Shown here: positions 25,081-36,522 of the stretch, one piece after another | How the letters are laid out: the number at the start of each line of letters is the position of its first letter | Numbering within the stretch: the first letter of the stretch is position 1 | Source of the DNA: Puffinus mauretanicus | Lineage: Eukaryota; Chordata; Aves; Procellariiformes; Procellariidae | Direction of reading: 5' to 3' | NCBI GenBank assembly: GCA_023333565.1 | Contig: JAJKFH010003599.1 | Location: 620,001-684,000, forward strand | DNA: 64,000 nt | Program-made: the position numbers and the translations under genes | The notes under the pieces: generated by a model | What the model was told of the DNA's origin: nothing | Database searches by the model: none | What the model saw: the letters and a program-made list of their open reading frames with translations, nothing else

Positions 25081-26526
25081 CCAACTGAATACAGGGCTTA
25101 GCGGAACAGCTTTCCAATTATAAGAAAATAATGGATAATGGAAATATGGCTGCATATTTCTTCCTGACATGGGACTTTTCCCCTCCCAGGAATGTAAAAC
25201 TGTTCACTGCATTTTGTCTTTGGTGCTGAGCACATACTTCCAGTCTCAGTCATAAATTATATTTGGAATAACGGGCTCATAATGTGCAGATCTGATGGTG
25301 GTTTCACCAGAAATAGCAGGTGAAACCATAATTTCTAGACTAATTAGATGGCATTTCTAATGATTCTCTTTTGGTTTCTCATTCCCACATTAGTTTTAAA
25401 CCTGGAAGATGAGTTGTCTTTTAGAGCTAGTAACTGATTTGTAGGGAGTTTGTGAATGTCTGTCTGGAGACTATTCTCCCACAGGAAATTCCCTCATCCA
25501 CTTTAAAGTTGAACTGTTACCTAGCGCTTGATACAAATGGATGGGTTTGGTATAAAACTCAAGGGGACATTATTTTTGCATGCATGTGTTCATGTTGCAG
25601 AGGGGCTGGGGGTTGTTATTCGTACTACTATTGTTTCTGCTGGCTTTGACAAAATAGCAGCTGGTTCTCCTAATGAATGTTTAAGGTGCCCATTTTTTTC
25701 TCTTTAGTCTCATGCATGCTGCAGGGAAATATATTCCGAAGGGAACATTTCATGACACAAGTACTCATGAAACAACAATATAGTTCCCAAGGTGTAGTCT
25801 CTGCTTTATTTCCTTGACAGAGCTCTTCCACTGTTTCCTTCTCCTGTGATCAGCCTCATGAAAGATAGCGATGAATAACCATGGGAGTCAAATCACCTTG
25901 AACTTTGGACAGATTCACATCTGAATAGGAATAGTGTAGTTTTCTGAATGCAGAGGAGGATTTGCAAAAATCATTTGGTTCTAAGCTTGCCACTGGTAAA
26001 ACTCTTGGACTTTAAGGAGAGCATGGCTATGTCAACATTTAACCTTAGTCGTTCAGGTTTGCAATGGCTTGTATAAGCAAGTGCGTGTCTATCCAGAGTC
26101 TTGGCAATGATATCAAACTGTTTTTCTTAATCAGTGCATGCTGTCCAAATTAAAACTGTTTCTAAAAGCAGTTGACAAGCTGCTATATTAAAAACTGAAA
26201 TTAATTTCTTTAAAGTCATCTTGAAACTGTAACTTCTAGTAATTTATAGGCTTTTGATTTATATATTGTAAAAACAGCAGTTACTTACAAACAGTACATT
26301 CTCACACAATTTCACTTATTTTAACGAAAATAACACAAAAGCCCCGCTGCAATAAGTCTATAGGATAGATCACTGCTTTAAACTCTGCAGTAATTTTAAC
26401 TTCGCAAGTTCACAAAACCTAGGTTAAGAAATAAACAGCCCAATAACCTATGGCTTTTGACTGCCTTTTTTTTCTGTGTTACGTTCATGGTTTCAAGTTT
26501 TTCTCCAGAGGGCCTAGAATTCTGTC

Positions 26527-26548
26527 TACTATATTTGTAAATATAGTA
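26527..26548. repeat. 22-base AT-rich near-palindrome
   Basis: TACTATATTT (26527-26536), GT, AAATATAGTA (26539-26548): a perfect 10-bp inverted repeat with a two-base centre. As DNA it is a candidate dyad binding site or cruciform seed. Confidence 0.8.
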
Positions 26549-28060
26549 AAATGTTCAGTTTAGCTGTGTGATTTGGTGAAGATCTGCTGAATATTATGTT
26601 ACTTCTAATAAAAGGTAGAAAATCCAGTGTAACCAGATACTTATTCCTTCCATTACAAATTCATTCAGTATCTTTTGAACTTTTGTCCTGCTTGCTCTTG
26701 TGAGTCATGTTATAACAACACCTATAGTTTCTATTGGAGATCAAGTCTGTACTGGATTAGGACTCTGTATGGTAAGAGAATACCCTCTAAAACTGCCTGC
26801 CAATTCCAATGTAGATTTATCCTGAGGGGGGGGTAGTCATTGTTTTCTTCTCTTTTTCTCCCAGCTGCCACCAAGAGCTAAAAATTTATGTACTGTTTGC
26901 TATCTTTGGTGTAACCTGTCATTCCACTTCTCCAACCAAGTGTCAATTCACTTCTCAGCCTAAAACTTCAAATCGGCAAGGCTCACTCCCAAAGAGAATA
27001 CCTGAACTGGCTGTGTATGGGCTATGAAGGCTCTTGCTGCTTCTTAGGGAAGTCGTCTTTAGGTGGAAGGCCTCAAAGGTTTGGGCCAGAGCTGAAGACT
27101 TGCATCTGCCTAGAGTAAAAAAAAAAGTAAAGGGAAAAAAAAATTTCAAATTTATAGTGAGGAATAGTATAGGCAACATACAAGGTCAGTGAATCAAACA
27201 TAGATTTACTAGTAAGGAGGTATTGACACCTCCTGCTGTGGCATGTATTTCACAACAAAGCAATGGGTGAGAGCAATGACACTGCCGCCCTTAGCCATCC
27301 ATTTCTGGGATGTATCTGGTGCTGATGTAAACTTTGAAGCAGGCATTACTGGCTGATGAGCTCCTGAGAAATGCCCCTGAACAATTGCAGGTGATGCAAA
27401 TAATGCTTTTTGTTTGAATGGATGCCCATGTGCTTTTCAGGTATTTGTTCGTCTCTAATTGCCTACAACCCTTTCCCACTTCGCCCGTTTTGGACTGCCT
27501 TGGTAAAACCAAAAGAGCTGGAGGATCCGATTTCAAGGTCTCTCCCGGAGTTTCTACACAACAGAGACACTAGTAATTGAAGCTTAGCATTGTCCAACTC
27601 TTCACACTTGGAAGCACTGGCTCTGGGTTTTGTTTCCTTTCCACCTCCCGCCTTATGAAAGGATAAGATTATGCTCTCTTAAGTTGTATCACTGATGGGG
27701 CGTAACAACAATGCAGATCTTCCACCCTGCCTTCTGCCTGCCTGAAATGAAGAACTAAGAGGAGGCCATGGGCTTCCGTTAACTATAGTAAATCTGCAGG
27801 ATCAGTAGGGATCTGTTCTGCTTTTATGAACACGTGCAATCACAAACTATAAACATCTGAAATTAGTGAGTTATTTAGTAATGCTCTGCTATGCAAATGC
27901 CTCTCTCTTTTATCATTTTCAAACCACCGTACAAACACTACATGTAGCTATAGTGATCAGTGGTAATTTTACCTAGCCCTTTATTTTGCAGTTTGAACAT
28001 GCATTTACCTATTTTATTGATCCATAAGCTGAAGCCAAAAGAGGAAAAAAAGCCCAAGCT

Positions 28061-28120
28061 GTCTCTACTGAAGCCAATGGGGAGGGTCTGTACTGCTTTT
28101 AGAACAAATTGGATCAGATT
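28061..28120. mobile_element. Ancient repeat relic (ACTGAAGCCAATGG / GGATCAGAT type)
   Basis: TACTGAAGCCAATGGGGAGG at 28066-28085, followed about 25 bases later by TTGGATCAGAT, recalls a widespread sauropsid repeat built of 'actgaagtcaatggga...' and '...ggatcagg'. It lies only 250 bases from the palindromic relic at 28.37 kb, so both may belong to one eroded locus. Confidence 0.35.
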
Positions 28121-28367
28121 ATGAGCATCTTGCCTGAGGCCATTTAATAAATAGTTTATACAGGTAGGAGTGGAACAAAGGCACCGTACATTCTGTAATA
28201 ATTGTGTTCTAACAGCTCAAAAATGAAAGCATAGCATTAAATGTGTCTTTTGTTAATGTCCTTTTAGCAGCAGCGCTATCAACTCTGTAATTTTTTTCAG
28301 GAAGCAAACCATATTTTAATTTTTTTCTTTTGATTTTCTAATGTTGAAGAGATTCTTAAAGATATAT

Positions 28368-28470
28368 GGTCAAATTCCATCCTTTGTGCAGTTGGAAATT
28401 AAGTGTACCTATCAACGGAGTAATGTATCATGTGTTTTCACTGGTGTATCAGAGAGGAGAATTTGGCCCT
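28368..28470. mobile_element. Palindromic, MITE-like ancient sauropsid repeat relic
   Basis: The two ends are near-perfect inverted copies: GGTCAAATTC at 28368-28377 and GAATTTGGCC at 28459-28468 (9 of 10 pair). Between them lies a CACTGGTGTATC block (28439-28450). This matches the pattern of a repeat common in bird, turtle and crocodilian DNA, with ends like 'ggccaaattc' and a core like 'ctggtgtaactccattgacttcaatgg'. I do not know its database name. The palindromic form suggests a non-autonomous DNA transposon, but that is inference. Confidence 0.5.
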
Positions 28471-28503
28471 TTTAATGTCAAATAAGAAACAAGTGCTCTT
28501 AAC

Positions 28504-28523
28504 TGGATAAAATTGGATAAAAT
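28504..28523 (+). repeat. Two-copy tandem repeat, 10-base period
   Basis: TGGATAAAAT is repeated exactly twice in tandem. Confidence 0.75.
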
Positions 28524-29570
28524 CTAATGGTCATCTGTTTATTAGTGGTTTTAATGCTGAGCTGTAGACTTGGAATGAAGAGTAAATTATCCCTGATTTC
28601 CACATGGCCATAGAGCAGATATTTAAGCAAAAAAAAATGACAAGACCTGAAACGTATTTGTTCTTTGTGCCTTTTTTGTCTGCCTGTAGTTTATAAAGAG
28701 AAGAACTTTAGGTGGTAAGGATGATGTTGTGTTTGCTTTTGACAGTCAAAGTGGGTTGAGCTTTTGGTTCCATCTTTAGACTCCAGTGAGGTGCCTGAGG
28801 CAGCATGAGTAGAAGATGGAAAAAGAATCTCTTCAAAAACATTCAGAAATAATTTTGATAAGTCTGTATTCCCTTGCTCGACTTGACAGTTTTATTTCTT
28901 TCTAGTGCCACTGACTATTGCTATCTCTGATTCTCCAAACTCAACATACTGCAGTAAAGCACTTAATACCATACAGAATCTGAATTATTTTTTACTAAGG
29001 CAAAGTGAGGGGTGGGAGAGGAGAAGCAACAAAGATGGTGAATTTAGTAACAGCTGCAACAATCTCATTACAGGGCTTTGAGTTTTGGTCCCTGTTGGGT
29101 CCCTGTGGTAATTCAGCTTTAAGCAACAGAAGTCTTGAGAGATGGTGACATAAAAGCCTTGAGGAAGAACAGGGAAACAAGCTGAAGCAGATTAGGCAGT
29201 AAGAAGATATATATGCAGCAGAAAGAAAAAACTGTGATAATCCTTGTCTACATCAATATACTTGTTGAGTGATTCCCCCTCTTCCTCCCTCCCCCCAAAG
29301 CCATATATAATTGTTTCAGATATGCTGTGTGGCTTTTGATGCCGTGTGTCCACTTGGAGCTCCTCTTTTTCTCATTGCATGCTGCTCAATATGTGCACAG
29401 TAGAGTGGGAAGTAGAGTATCAGAGCTGCCAGACTATGTCCCTCTCTTTTAAACTAGTTGGGAAGTATGCGGAATGTCCTGGGTTGTGCAGAGGAGCCAG
29501 GATGGAAAAAAAGCACTTCCATCATAAGCTTCAGGATCTGTACCTTCTGAATTGCTTCTTGCGGGGGGGA

Positions 29571-29624
29571 AAACCCACACAAAACAAAAAACCCAAACAA
29601 AAAACCCAAACAAACAAAGAAAAC
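29571..29624 (+). repeat. A/C-rich simple repeat (CCCAAACAAAAA)
   Basis: Imperfect repetition of CCCAAACAAAAA units preceded by a G run. In one frame it produces a lysine/glutamine/asparagine-rich peptide and so lengthens an otherwise unremarkable open frame. Confidence 0.8.
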
Positions 29625-32028
29625 CTACTTGGAAGTCTTAGGCCAGAAGGAGGAGGTTATGGTAGCCATGAAGTTGGTCATAGCAAAAATAGTGGTGGTT
29701 CTTTGTCACATGGTAACTGTCTTGTGCCTGGAATTGCTGTTCTGCATATTAATAGAGGAGTGCTCCCATAACTGGAGGTGATGAGAGTAAATTTTTTGTT
29801 GTTTTCTGGACTCTCATTGGAGTTCCTGTATAGGAAAACTTGATGGAAGAGAAATGTACTCGCTAGACTTGGGAATCCCCTGTAAAGATTTTGTTTGGGT
29901 TTTTCTATTTTTATTGAAATGATCAAGAGTGAAACTTTATTTTCTTCTTCCATCAGCCCTGTATTCAAGAAATCAGGAGAAAGGGGAGGGGCACCAAGTT
30001 GATTCTGGGCAGAACAGTGGCAATACAGCTATATGGATATCACTTATGTGCTGCTTAAATTTGGACATCAGCGGTTTTGACAACAATAACTGGAATGGGA
30101 AAGGTACTAGGAGGTGGAGAGTGCTGTCATTCTTCGCATGCCACACTAGGCTGGTGGGATGATATCACTGACATAATTAACAAAGAGTTGCAGTACCAGA
30201 CCATTCTAATTTTCTTACTCTGGGTGTTGAGGAGAGAAATACTGTGTATGTCCAAAGCTTTATGAGGAGCTACTACTGTTCCTGACCCTGCTGTCTCATT
30301 TGCATACTGTTTTAAGAGCTCTGGAAGAGCTGTTATCAAGGCTTATGACAGAGTGAGGGAGGAAAGAAAACGAAATTCATGCAACAGCAGAGAGAAAAGG
30401 CAGAGAGAGAAAGCCTGGGGGGAAGGAAGCCGAATATGCCATTTGGGGATTTTTGAGACAAATTGCCCTCTGAGGAGGTCGTGCTCAGCACATGCTTTGC
30501 TCAGTTATCAAAACTGAGAGCTATTTTGAAACTACAAGCCTAAGTCATATGACTGTGCATATAACAGGTCTGCCCTGCCACACTTGCATCTCCCTCAGGG
30601 GTCTCTGCTGCTATGATCTCCTCGTAACTAAGCAAAGCACGTGAGAATAGTGCAACTAGTTAACTCTGAAAAATAACTGTAAATTTTTTAAAATCAGCCC
30701 ATATCTTCTCTATAAGTCATTCTATGCACCACACAGAAGATATGGCAACACTTCTCTTGGCTTAAATGAAGCAGTCCATTAAGTAGATTTATCTCTGGGT
30801 CTAAATCCAAGCCTACAGTACTGTGGCAGAAAACAGCTCTGGATTTCTCTGCAACTTAGTAAAGCTTTAATTAATTTTTTTTCCCCTCTTCTATGGAGGA
30901 ATATGGACTTGTGATTATGCTAGAAATCAAGATTACACAAACTTGCAGTTGATGCCTGTTGTGTGGACTCTGGCCAATTCTCTTGGTGTATTATCCATAG
31001 ACTCTTCTGGAAAAATCCTCCTGACTATTACAAGCTGAGACTTTAAAAAATGCAATTCCTGTAGTTAGTCTCCACATCATTAGGTACCTTAAATGCATGT
31101 AATAGCCAAACTTTATATATCAGGATATTAAAATTCATGCTGTTATTTATAGCTGTCAGTGTGTACATACGTGACACAGGATACAACTGAATAGCTAGCA
31201 CAAGGTAATGAATTCTGAAAAGTTCTAGAACAAAACTATGGATGCTTGCCTGGTATCTTACAAGTGATCAGAACTTTTGCCAAGAAAGCAGACTCTTCTT
31301 TTAGAGTATATCTCTCTGCTCTCAGCAGTAAGAAGAGAGAATATATAAACTATATGACAGCCAAGGGGCTTAATATTCAGTTTTGCTACAACAGATTTGT
31401 CGGGGGGGGAGTGGTTGGGGCGAACATTCTGCTCCTTTTGCTCTTTTAGAGTTATAACTTTGGAAAACTAAAAACTTTATTCTCTTTGCTGTAACACTTT
31501 TGATATTGGCACTGCTAGGCAAGAGTAATCCTCACTTACCTGCTTCATGCACCACTGAAGTTTTTCTTGGCAGGGCCTGTGCAATTAGATAATACTTCTG
31601 AAATTTTTGGTGTCTAGTGGTGGGACACAAGTGAGAATTTGTGAGCTGAAAAAGTGCAACAAAGGGTAGAACCTAACTAGATGATATGTGAATTAGAGAA
31701 CCAGTTTGACCTTCAGATCAAATGAAAAAAGCAGGCAGCAGAATTGTGAAAAGTTTTTCCTCTGAGAGACCCAAATGAATGAAACCGAATTTGAATCTCT
31801 TCATTAAAGTGATGATTTCCAGATAACATGCAGTCTTCTAGGCTGCGCAAGGCTTGGTATCAAATCTAACCATATTTGATTCTGAAGAGGTCTTGAACTA
31901 AGGGTCCTGCCCACAGGAAACTGTCTGAACAAGAAGGCTTCAAGGTATTCAGAGGTGGTGGTTTCCTGCAGGCTCTCCTGTCAAAACAGGAGCAAGATAG
32001 AGACAGAAAGTGAATGCTTTGTAGCTTA

Positions 32029-32076
32029 GAGGAAGGAAAGAGCAGGAGGAAGGAAAGAAAGAAAGGGTGGGAAGAA
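32029..32076 (+). repeat. Purine-rich (GGAA/GAAA) tract
   Basis: About 45 bases almost entirely A and G (GGAAGGAAAG, GAAAGAAAGG). Polypurine mirror-type sequence able to form H-DNA. Confidence 0.75.
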
Positions 32077-32929
32077 ATCGATACCAAAGTTTGGGGAGAC
32101 TTTGATGCAACTTCTGCTATAGGCACTTGTTTCTGAGATGAATGCCTTAGAAGGCTGGGGCAACTAACAAGGGAGTGGGTGGAGGAAGGAGGGCTTGCTG
32201 GTTTCTGTGGACAATGCATCAATCTTTATTCTTCATGGCCTCGCAACTCCCTTGTCCTGTCACTTCTTTTTAGCCAAAATGACTAAATGACAGTTACCCA
32301 ACTGCTTCAGAAGTGAAATACAACTAAAGCTAGGGGAAGAAAGTATGATAGTGATGCACCCCGACTCTATTCATCTGGCAGAAGACTGTGACAGCCAATA
32401 TCTCAGCTGCTCCAAAGCAGCAGCTGTCTTGGGGTGCTCATGAAGACTGACTACTATAAATTTTCCAAAAATCTATGAATACATCTGTACCCATAACATA
32501 AGCTAAAGATTCATTATGAGAAATCTGATATATTCTTTATTCAGTTATTTTCCCCACCCACAGTGGAACAGCTTCTGCTGCTTAAATATGAAAGTGAGAG
32601 TGGCAGGTGAGATGGGAGAGACATTCTACATACCTGACACGTAGTTAATTTTTCGCATCTGAAAGTCATGTGCATGTTTTGAGTGCTGTATTCGTTGAAA
32701 GGTGATTCATCAGCTAGGCTAGTTTAATAGCTGCTTCCCACTAGGTATCCACAAATCCCCCCCCATGATTTGTACCCCGTGTACTTGGAGGTAACAAGTT
32801 ACGCTCTGTGCTCTGTGAATAGTAATACTTGGAAATGTCTGTTTTACGTAAGGCATGGAGAGTGTTCTGTGAACCACAGATAAAAGGTGCTGAAGATGTA
32901 AAGCAAAGAACACTTTCAATACTGAATGC

Positions 32930-33860
32930 TACCCTGTTTGCCAATCACTAGTGGTGTACCCCAGAGGTCAATACTAGAGCCAATACTGTTTAATATCTTC
33001 ATTAATCACATGGATGATGGGGCAGAGTGTACCCTCAGAAAGTCCGCAAATGATACAAAACTGGGAGGAGTGGTTGACAGATAATTGTGCTCCCACTCAG
33101 AGGGACCTTGACAGATTGGGCAGAGGGTAGAGAGGAACCTCATGAAGTTCAACAAAACTGTGTGCAAAGTCTGAGACCTTGGGAGGAATAACCCCATGTG
33201 CCAGTACATGCTGGGGGTCAACTGACTGGAAAGAAGCTTTCCAGAAAAAGACCTGGGGGTCCTGGTGGACACCAAGGTGAGTGTGAGCCAGCAGTGTGCT
33301 CTTGCAGCAAGGAAGGCCAACTGCATTGTGGGTTGCATTAGGAAGAGCATCACCAGCAGGTTGAAGGAGGTGATCCTTTCCCTCCACTCAGCCCTGGTGA
33401 GCCCACAGCTGGAGTGTTGTGCCCATTTTGGGGTTTCCCAAGTACAAGAGAGACATGGACATACTGGAGTGAGTCTGTTGAAGGTCCACTAAAGGACTAG
33501 AGCATGTGCGTGTCTTATCAATGTGTATAAATGCCTCTTGGGAGGGAATAAAGAAGATGGAGCCACGCTCTTCTCAGTGGTATCCTGTGAAAGGCCAAGA
33601 GGCAATGGGTGTGAACTGAAATACAGGTAATTCCATTTAAGCACAATTAAAAAAACCTTATTACTGGGAGAGTGGCTTTCCACTGGCTTGGTTCCCAGAC
33701 AGTTTGTGCAGTCTCCGTCCTTGGAGATGTTCTGGTCCAGTTAGACTTCATCTTGAGAAACCTTGCTTTAGTTTAACCTGTTTTGACCACGGGTGATAGG
33801 ACTAGAAAATTTCTAGAGGTCCCTTGCAACCTCAATGATTCTTTGTGCAAGTCTATGAAA
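32930..33860 (+). mobile_element. CR1 non-LTR retrotransposon, old 5'-truncated copy
   Basis: A second CR1 fragment, on the plus strand. Translation from about 32945 gives the GVPQ-type RT motif, a LFNIFIN segment, then DLGVLVD, SQQCALAARKAN and VILSLHSALVSPQLE, followed by RGNG and a degenerate 3' tail with CCCTTGCAACCTCAATGATTC near 33820-33843. The terminal octamers are decayed. The left edge near 32930 is approximate. Compared with the copy at 57.7-58.9 kb it appears to lack about 90 bases around 33505-33515, where the [18 protein letters not shown] region should lie. Many stops make it clearly older than that copy. Confidence 0.9.
32945..33780 (+). pseudogene. CR1 reverse transcriptase fragment, heavily decayed
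   Basis: Coding remnant inside the plus-strand CR1. The catalytic box reads SAND instead of FADD (33043-33054), so the first catalytic aspartate is an asparagine and the phenylalanine is a serine. An in-frame TAA lies at 33082-33084 and more stops follow in the 33.10-33.23 kb stretch. The frame is open again at 33265-33489 (75 codons), in the same phase as the SAND segment, so any frameshifts between them cancel. The loss of the catalytic residue and the deletion near 33.51 kb make it inert. Confidence 0.88.
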
Positions 33861-34343
33861 CTGAAATATGACCACCATAGGAACTAGAACCCCGCTGAAG
33901 ACTTGTGAAAATTATAGTAAGTTATAGCATTTGAACATAAAATTATAAATACAACTAAGTGATGGTTTTTCCATACTTTTAAGAATTAATAAGTGTCCTG
34001 ATCTTTCTGTCAATAGCTGAGTCCCGACGTCTGCCTGTGGATGGACTGTGAATAGAGTTTGCAAGTTTGGCAGCATTGCAACTACTTTGAAGAAAAGAGA
34101 TAAAAATCCTCACCCCATCAGAGACATTCTACATATATCGGATATTTTTTTTTAATCTAGCTGGTAGCTACAAGGTAGAACTTCTCATTATAGGCCCTTT
34201 GAAGATAGTAAGAGAAAACTTAAAAAGTTAAAACAATGTATAGCACAGTAGGCAATAAAATAATTTTTAAAATGTTAAGCACTTTATCAGATTTTTTTAA
34301 ATACAGGTATATTATGTGTATGTCATGGACTAAGAACTGTCAA

Positions 34344-34386
34344 TGACATGCACGTGACACGCTAATATCAACTGACATGCTAATAT
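34344..34386 (+). repeat. Short imperfect direct repeats (TGACATGCTAATAT)
   Basis: TGACACGCTAATAT (34355-34368) and TGACATGCTAATAT (34373-34386) differ at one base. A third partial copy TGACATGCACG starts at 34344. A perfect E-box CACGTG spans 34351-34356 between the first two. Confidence 0.7.
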
Positions 34387-36503
34387 TTTGGTCAGCATGG
34401 TCAAACTGGTGATGCTTGGCTTGGGTCTAGTCCCTGGGACTCCTTCTGGTATGTATAGTTTTCCTTATAGGAGGTAGGAAATGGTTACTCGGGCAGCTAG
34501 CCCATACTGCTGGGTTTTATGTGCTTGGCAACATGTAGACAAGAGACATTTCTGCATCTATGGAGGGTGGGGAGGCGGGAGGAAGTGGTATTGGAGCCAA
34601 ACCTCTTCTGTATGAGTCCATGAAAACATTGTCTGCAAAGAGAAGTATCAAAATGTGACTCTCCTCTCGTCTGCTGGCTCTCTTTAACTGTGGGACTCTC
34701 CCAGTATTTGAGCAGGGCTCACTGGTTTGTTTTTTTTAAAAACATCTGGAAATAGTAATAGTAATATCCATGTTTTGGAATAGGCTTTAGATAAGTGAGA
34801 GTATGCACTAATAAATTTAGGACACTCGTATTTGGTTCCCTCTTCTGCTGCAGAATTTCAGCTTCGCATCTTCCACCTCTCACAAATATGATCTCTTCTT
34901 ACATTCCCTTCCTGTACATTTTCCTAATTTGAAACCTCCTATAGGTCAAAGGCGAAAAGGGGAAACTGAACAGCGTGTGCCTCATGTCATGGGAAAAGTT
35001 GACGCTTTTCCTCTATGCCTCTAACACTGTCATCAATACTTTGTCTCTAAGCAATTTCATCCCTAACAGCAAGTTTAAATGTTAATCCAAAGTTGGTTTT
35101 CCTTGTTATTGGCTCATCTGACTATTGATTTGGTTGATTCATTGTTCTGGTAAATCTGATCAGCTGGAAGGGCAAGACAAGTCTTCAAGTCTGAGAGGGG
35201 CACCTATCCTCTCCACATCTGTTTTTATGGAACTACTATGTAATAGAGTGGACTTGTATATTTAGTAACACTGTGTGGCAAATATATGGTTACATACAGT
35301 AAACTCCCAGTTATCCAAACCTCCATTTATAAACAGTCTCTATAATTCCCTCTTCTCTTGACTGCTGATCATTTGAACTCAACATTATCCAAATACACTG
35401 GATAAACCAAATGTGGTTTGGCAACCAGGCTTCTATTATATTTAAGCTTGATTCATAATGTGGCAATAGTCTGGTAATGATACATATCCACTTTTCCATA
35501 ACGTACTCAAAAACCTGTGGATAAAACACGGTTGCATAAATGGTAGGACTGTTTTGCTTCAAATTACAGTGGTGGGAGAAAAGAATGTATTTTTAAAAGC
35601 ACACAAAAAAATGTTTCCTGCTTACTCTGTTACAAAGGACTGTAAGGAACAGTGTGAATGCCTTCATAGCATTTTCCATGATGCCTTCCCTCACTTTCCT
35701 GCAAATATTCTGAATATGGAACCTCTTATTGGGTGTGAATAAAGCCATTTGAATCTGACCCTTTTTTGTATATTGCTACAAGCTAATTTTCAAGAAATTG
35801 GTAGCATGCTGCTCAGCTCCCACCTTTGTCTACTACCTGTGCTCTGGAATAGGGCAACCACCTCCACCTTCCTTCCACTGCAGAAATTGTTTCTTCCCAG
35901 TTGGTGGCCTAAATGTGACTCCAGCCATACCCCCATTTGTATCTCCTGCTCTAAAATGGGAGATTATAATAAAAATTTCCTGAGGCTTCTGCCAACCCTG
36001 AGGGAGATACAGCTTGTGCGATTCAAAGTCGTTACTTTGCAGGCTTAGTCCCCTTCTGCTGAGAGGGGTATGACAACCTAGCTCCAGTTCAGTAATCTGT
36101 AGAAAGGAGGTAGCTTTTTGCCTGCTCACCACCCTCCTATGCAAACAGTCTTACTCACAACTGCTTCAGCTCTCTGATGCTTCCCTGGGTGACTGTTGCT
36201 GGAGGAATTCCGCTGTGTTTCTCTGGCAGGCAGAAAATGCTCTCAAGCCTGTAGTCAGAAGTATCTGTTTCTATGAATGCTCTGTTAAACAGTTATCTTT
36301 TATCTTTAACTCTCTTATCCTAACCTGGCTGTGTGATTTATATACACAGTGACTGCTATGTGAAGCCTGACCCGAGTCTATGGCAAAGTAGAGATATGCC
36401 CAGTAGAAGTAATTTACAGGATTGAAGCCTTTGTTTCTCATTGTGGCATGTGGTATACGTTTTGTTTACCAGTGGTTATATGCTGCTAGGCCATGTTTCC
36501 TTT

Positions 36504-36522
36504 AAAAAAAAAAAAAAAAAAA
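36504..36522 (+). repeat. Poly-A tract of 19
   Basis: Nineteen A directly after TTT. No flanking retrotransposed sequence recognised. Confidence 0.85.

Larger units (their letters stand above)
18621..28060. other. Unique non-coding DNA with a few old repeat relics
   Basis: No gene recognised. It contains the relic at 20.3 kb, the MIR-like fragment at 24.29 kb, two short inverted repeats and simple-sequence tracts. The DNA between these shows no frame above about 90 codons. Confidence 0.55.
28471..32929. other. Unique non-coding DNA
   Basis: The longest frame (29346-29771 on +) is extended by the A/C-rich simple repeat. The 118-codon minus-strand frame at 31.87-32.22 kb is serine/proline-rich because it is antisense to the purine tract. 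Neither looks like a gene. Confidence 0.55.

Noticed and set aside
28128..28190. MIR-like word CTTGCCTGAGGCCATTTAAT
   Set aside because: Only one block resembles the MIR core; the following sequence does not continue the match in order.
29346..29771. 141-codon plus-strand open frame
   Set aside because: Its length depends on an A/C-rich simple repeat in the middle. No domain, splice context or recognisable start environment.
31866..32222. 118-codon serine/proline-rich minus-strand frame
   Set aside because: It is antisense to a purine-rich simple tract that removes stop codons.
33006..33387. Two overlapping minus-strand open frames of 96 and 115 codons
   Set aside because: They are antisense to the plus-strand CR1 remnant and have no recognisable domain.
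36504..36522. Poly-A run as a retroposon tail
   Set aside because: The flanks show no recognisable SINE or retrocopy and no obvious target-site duplication.
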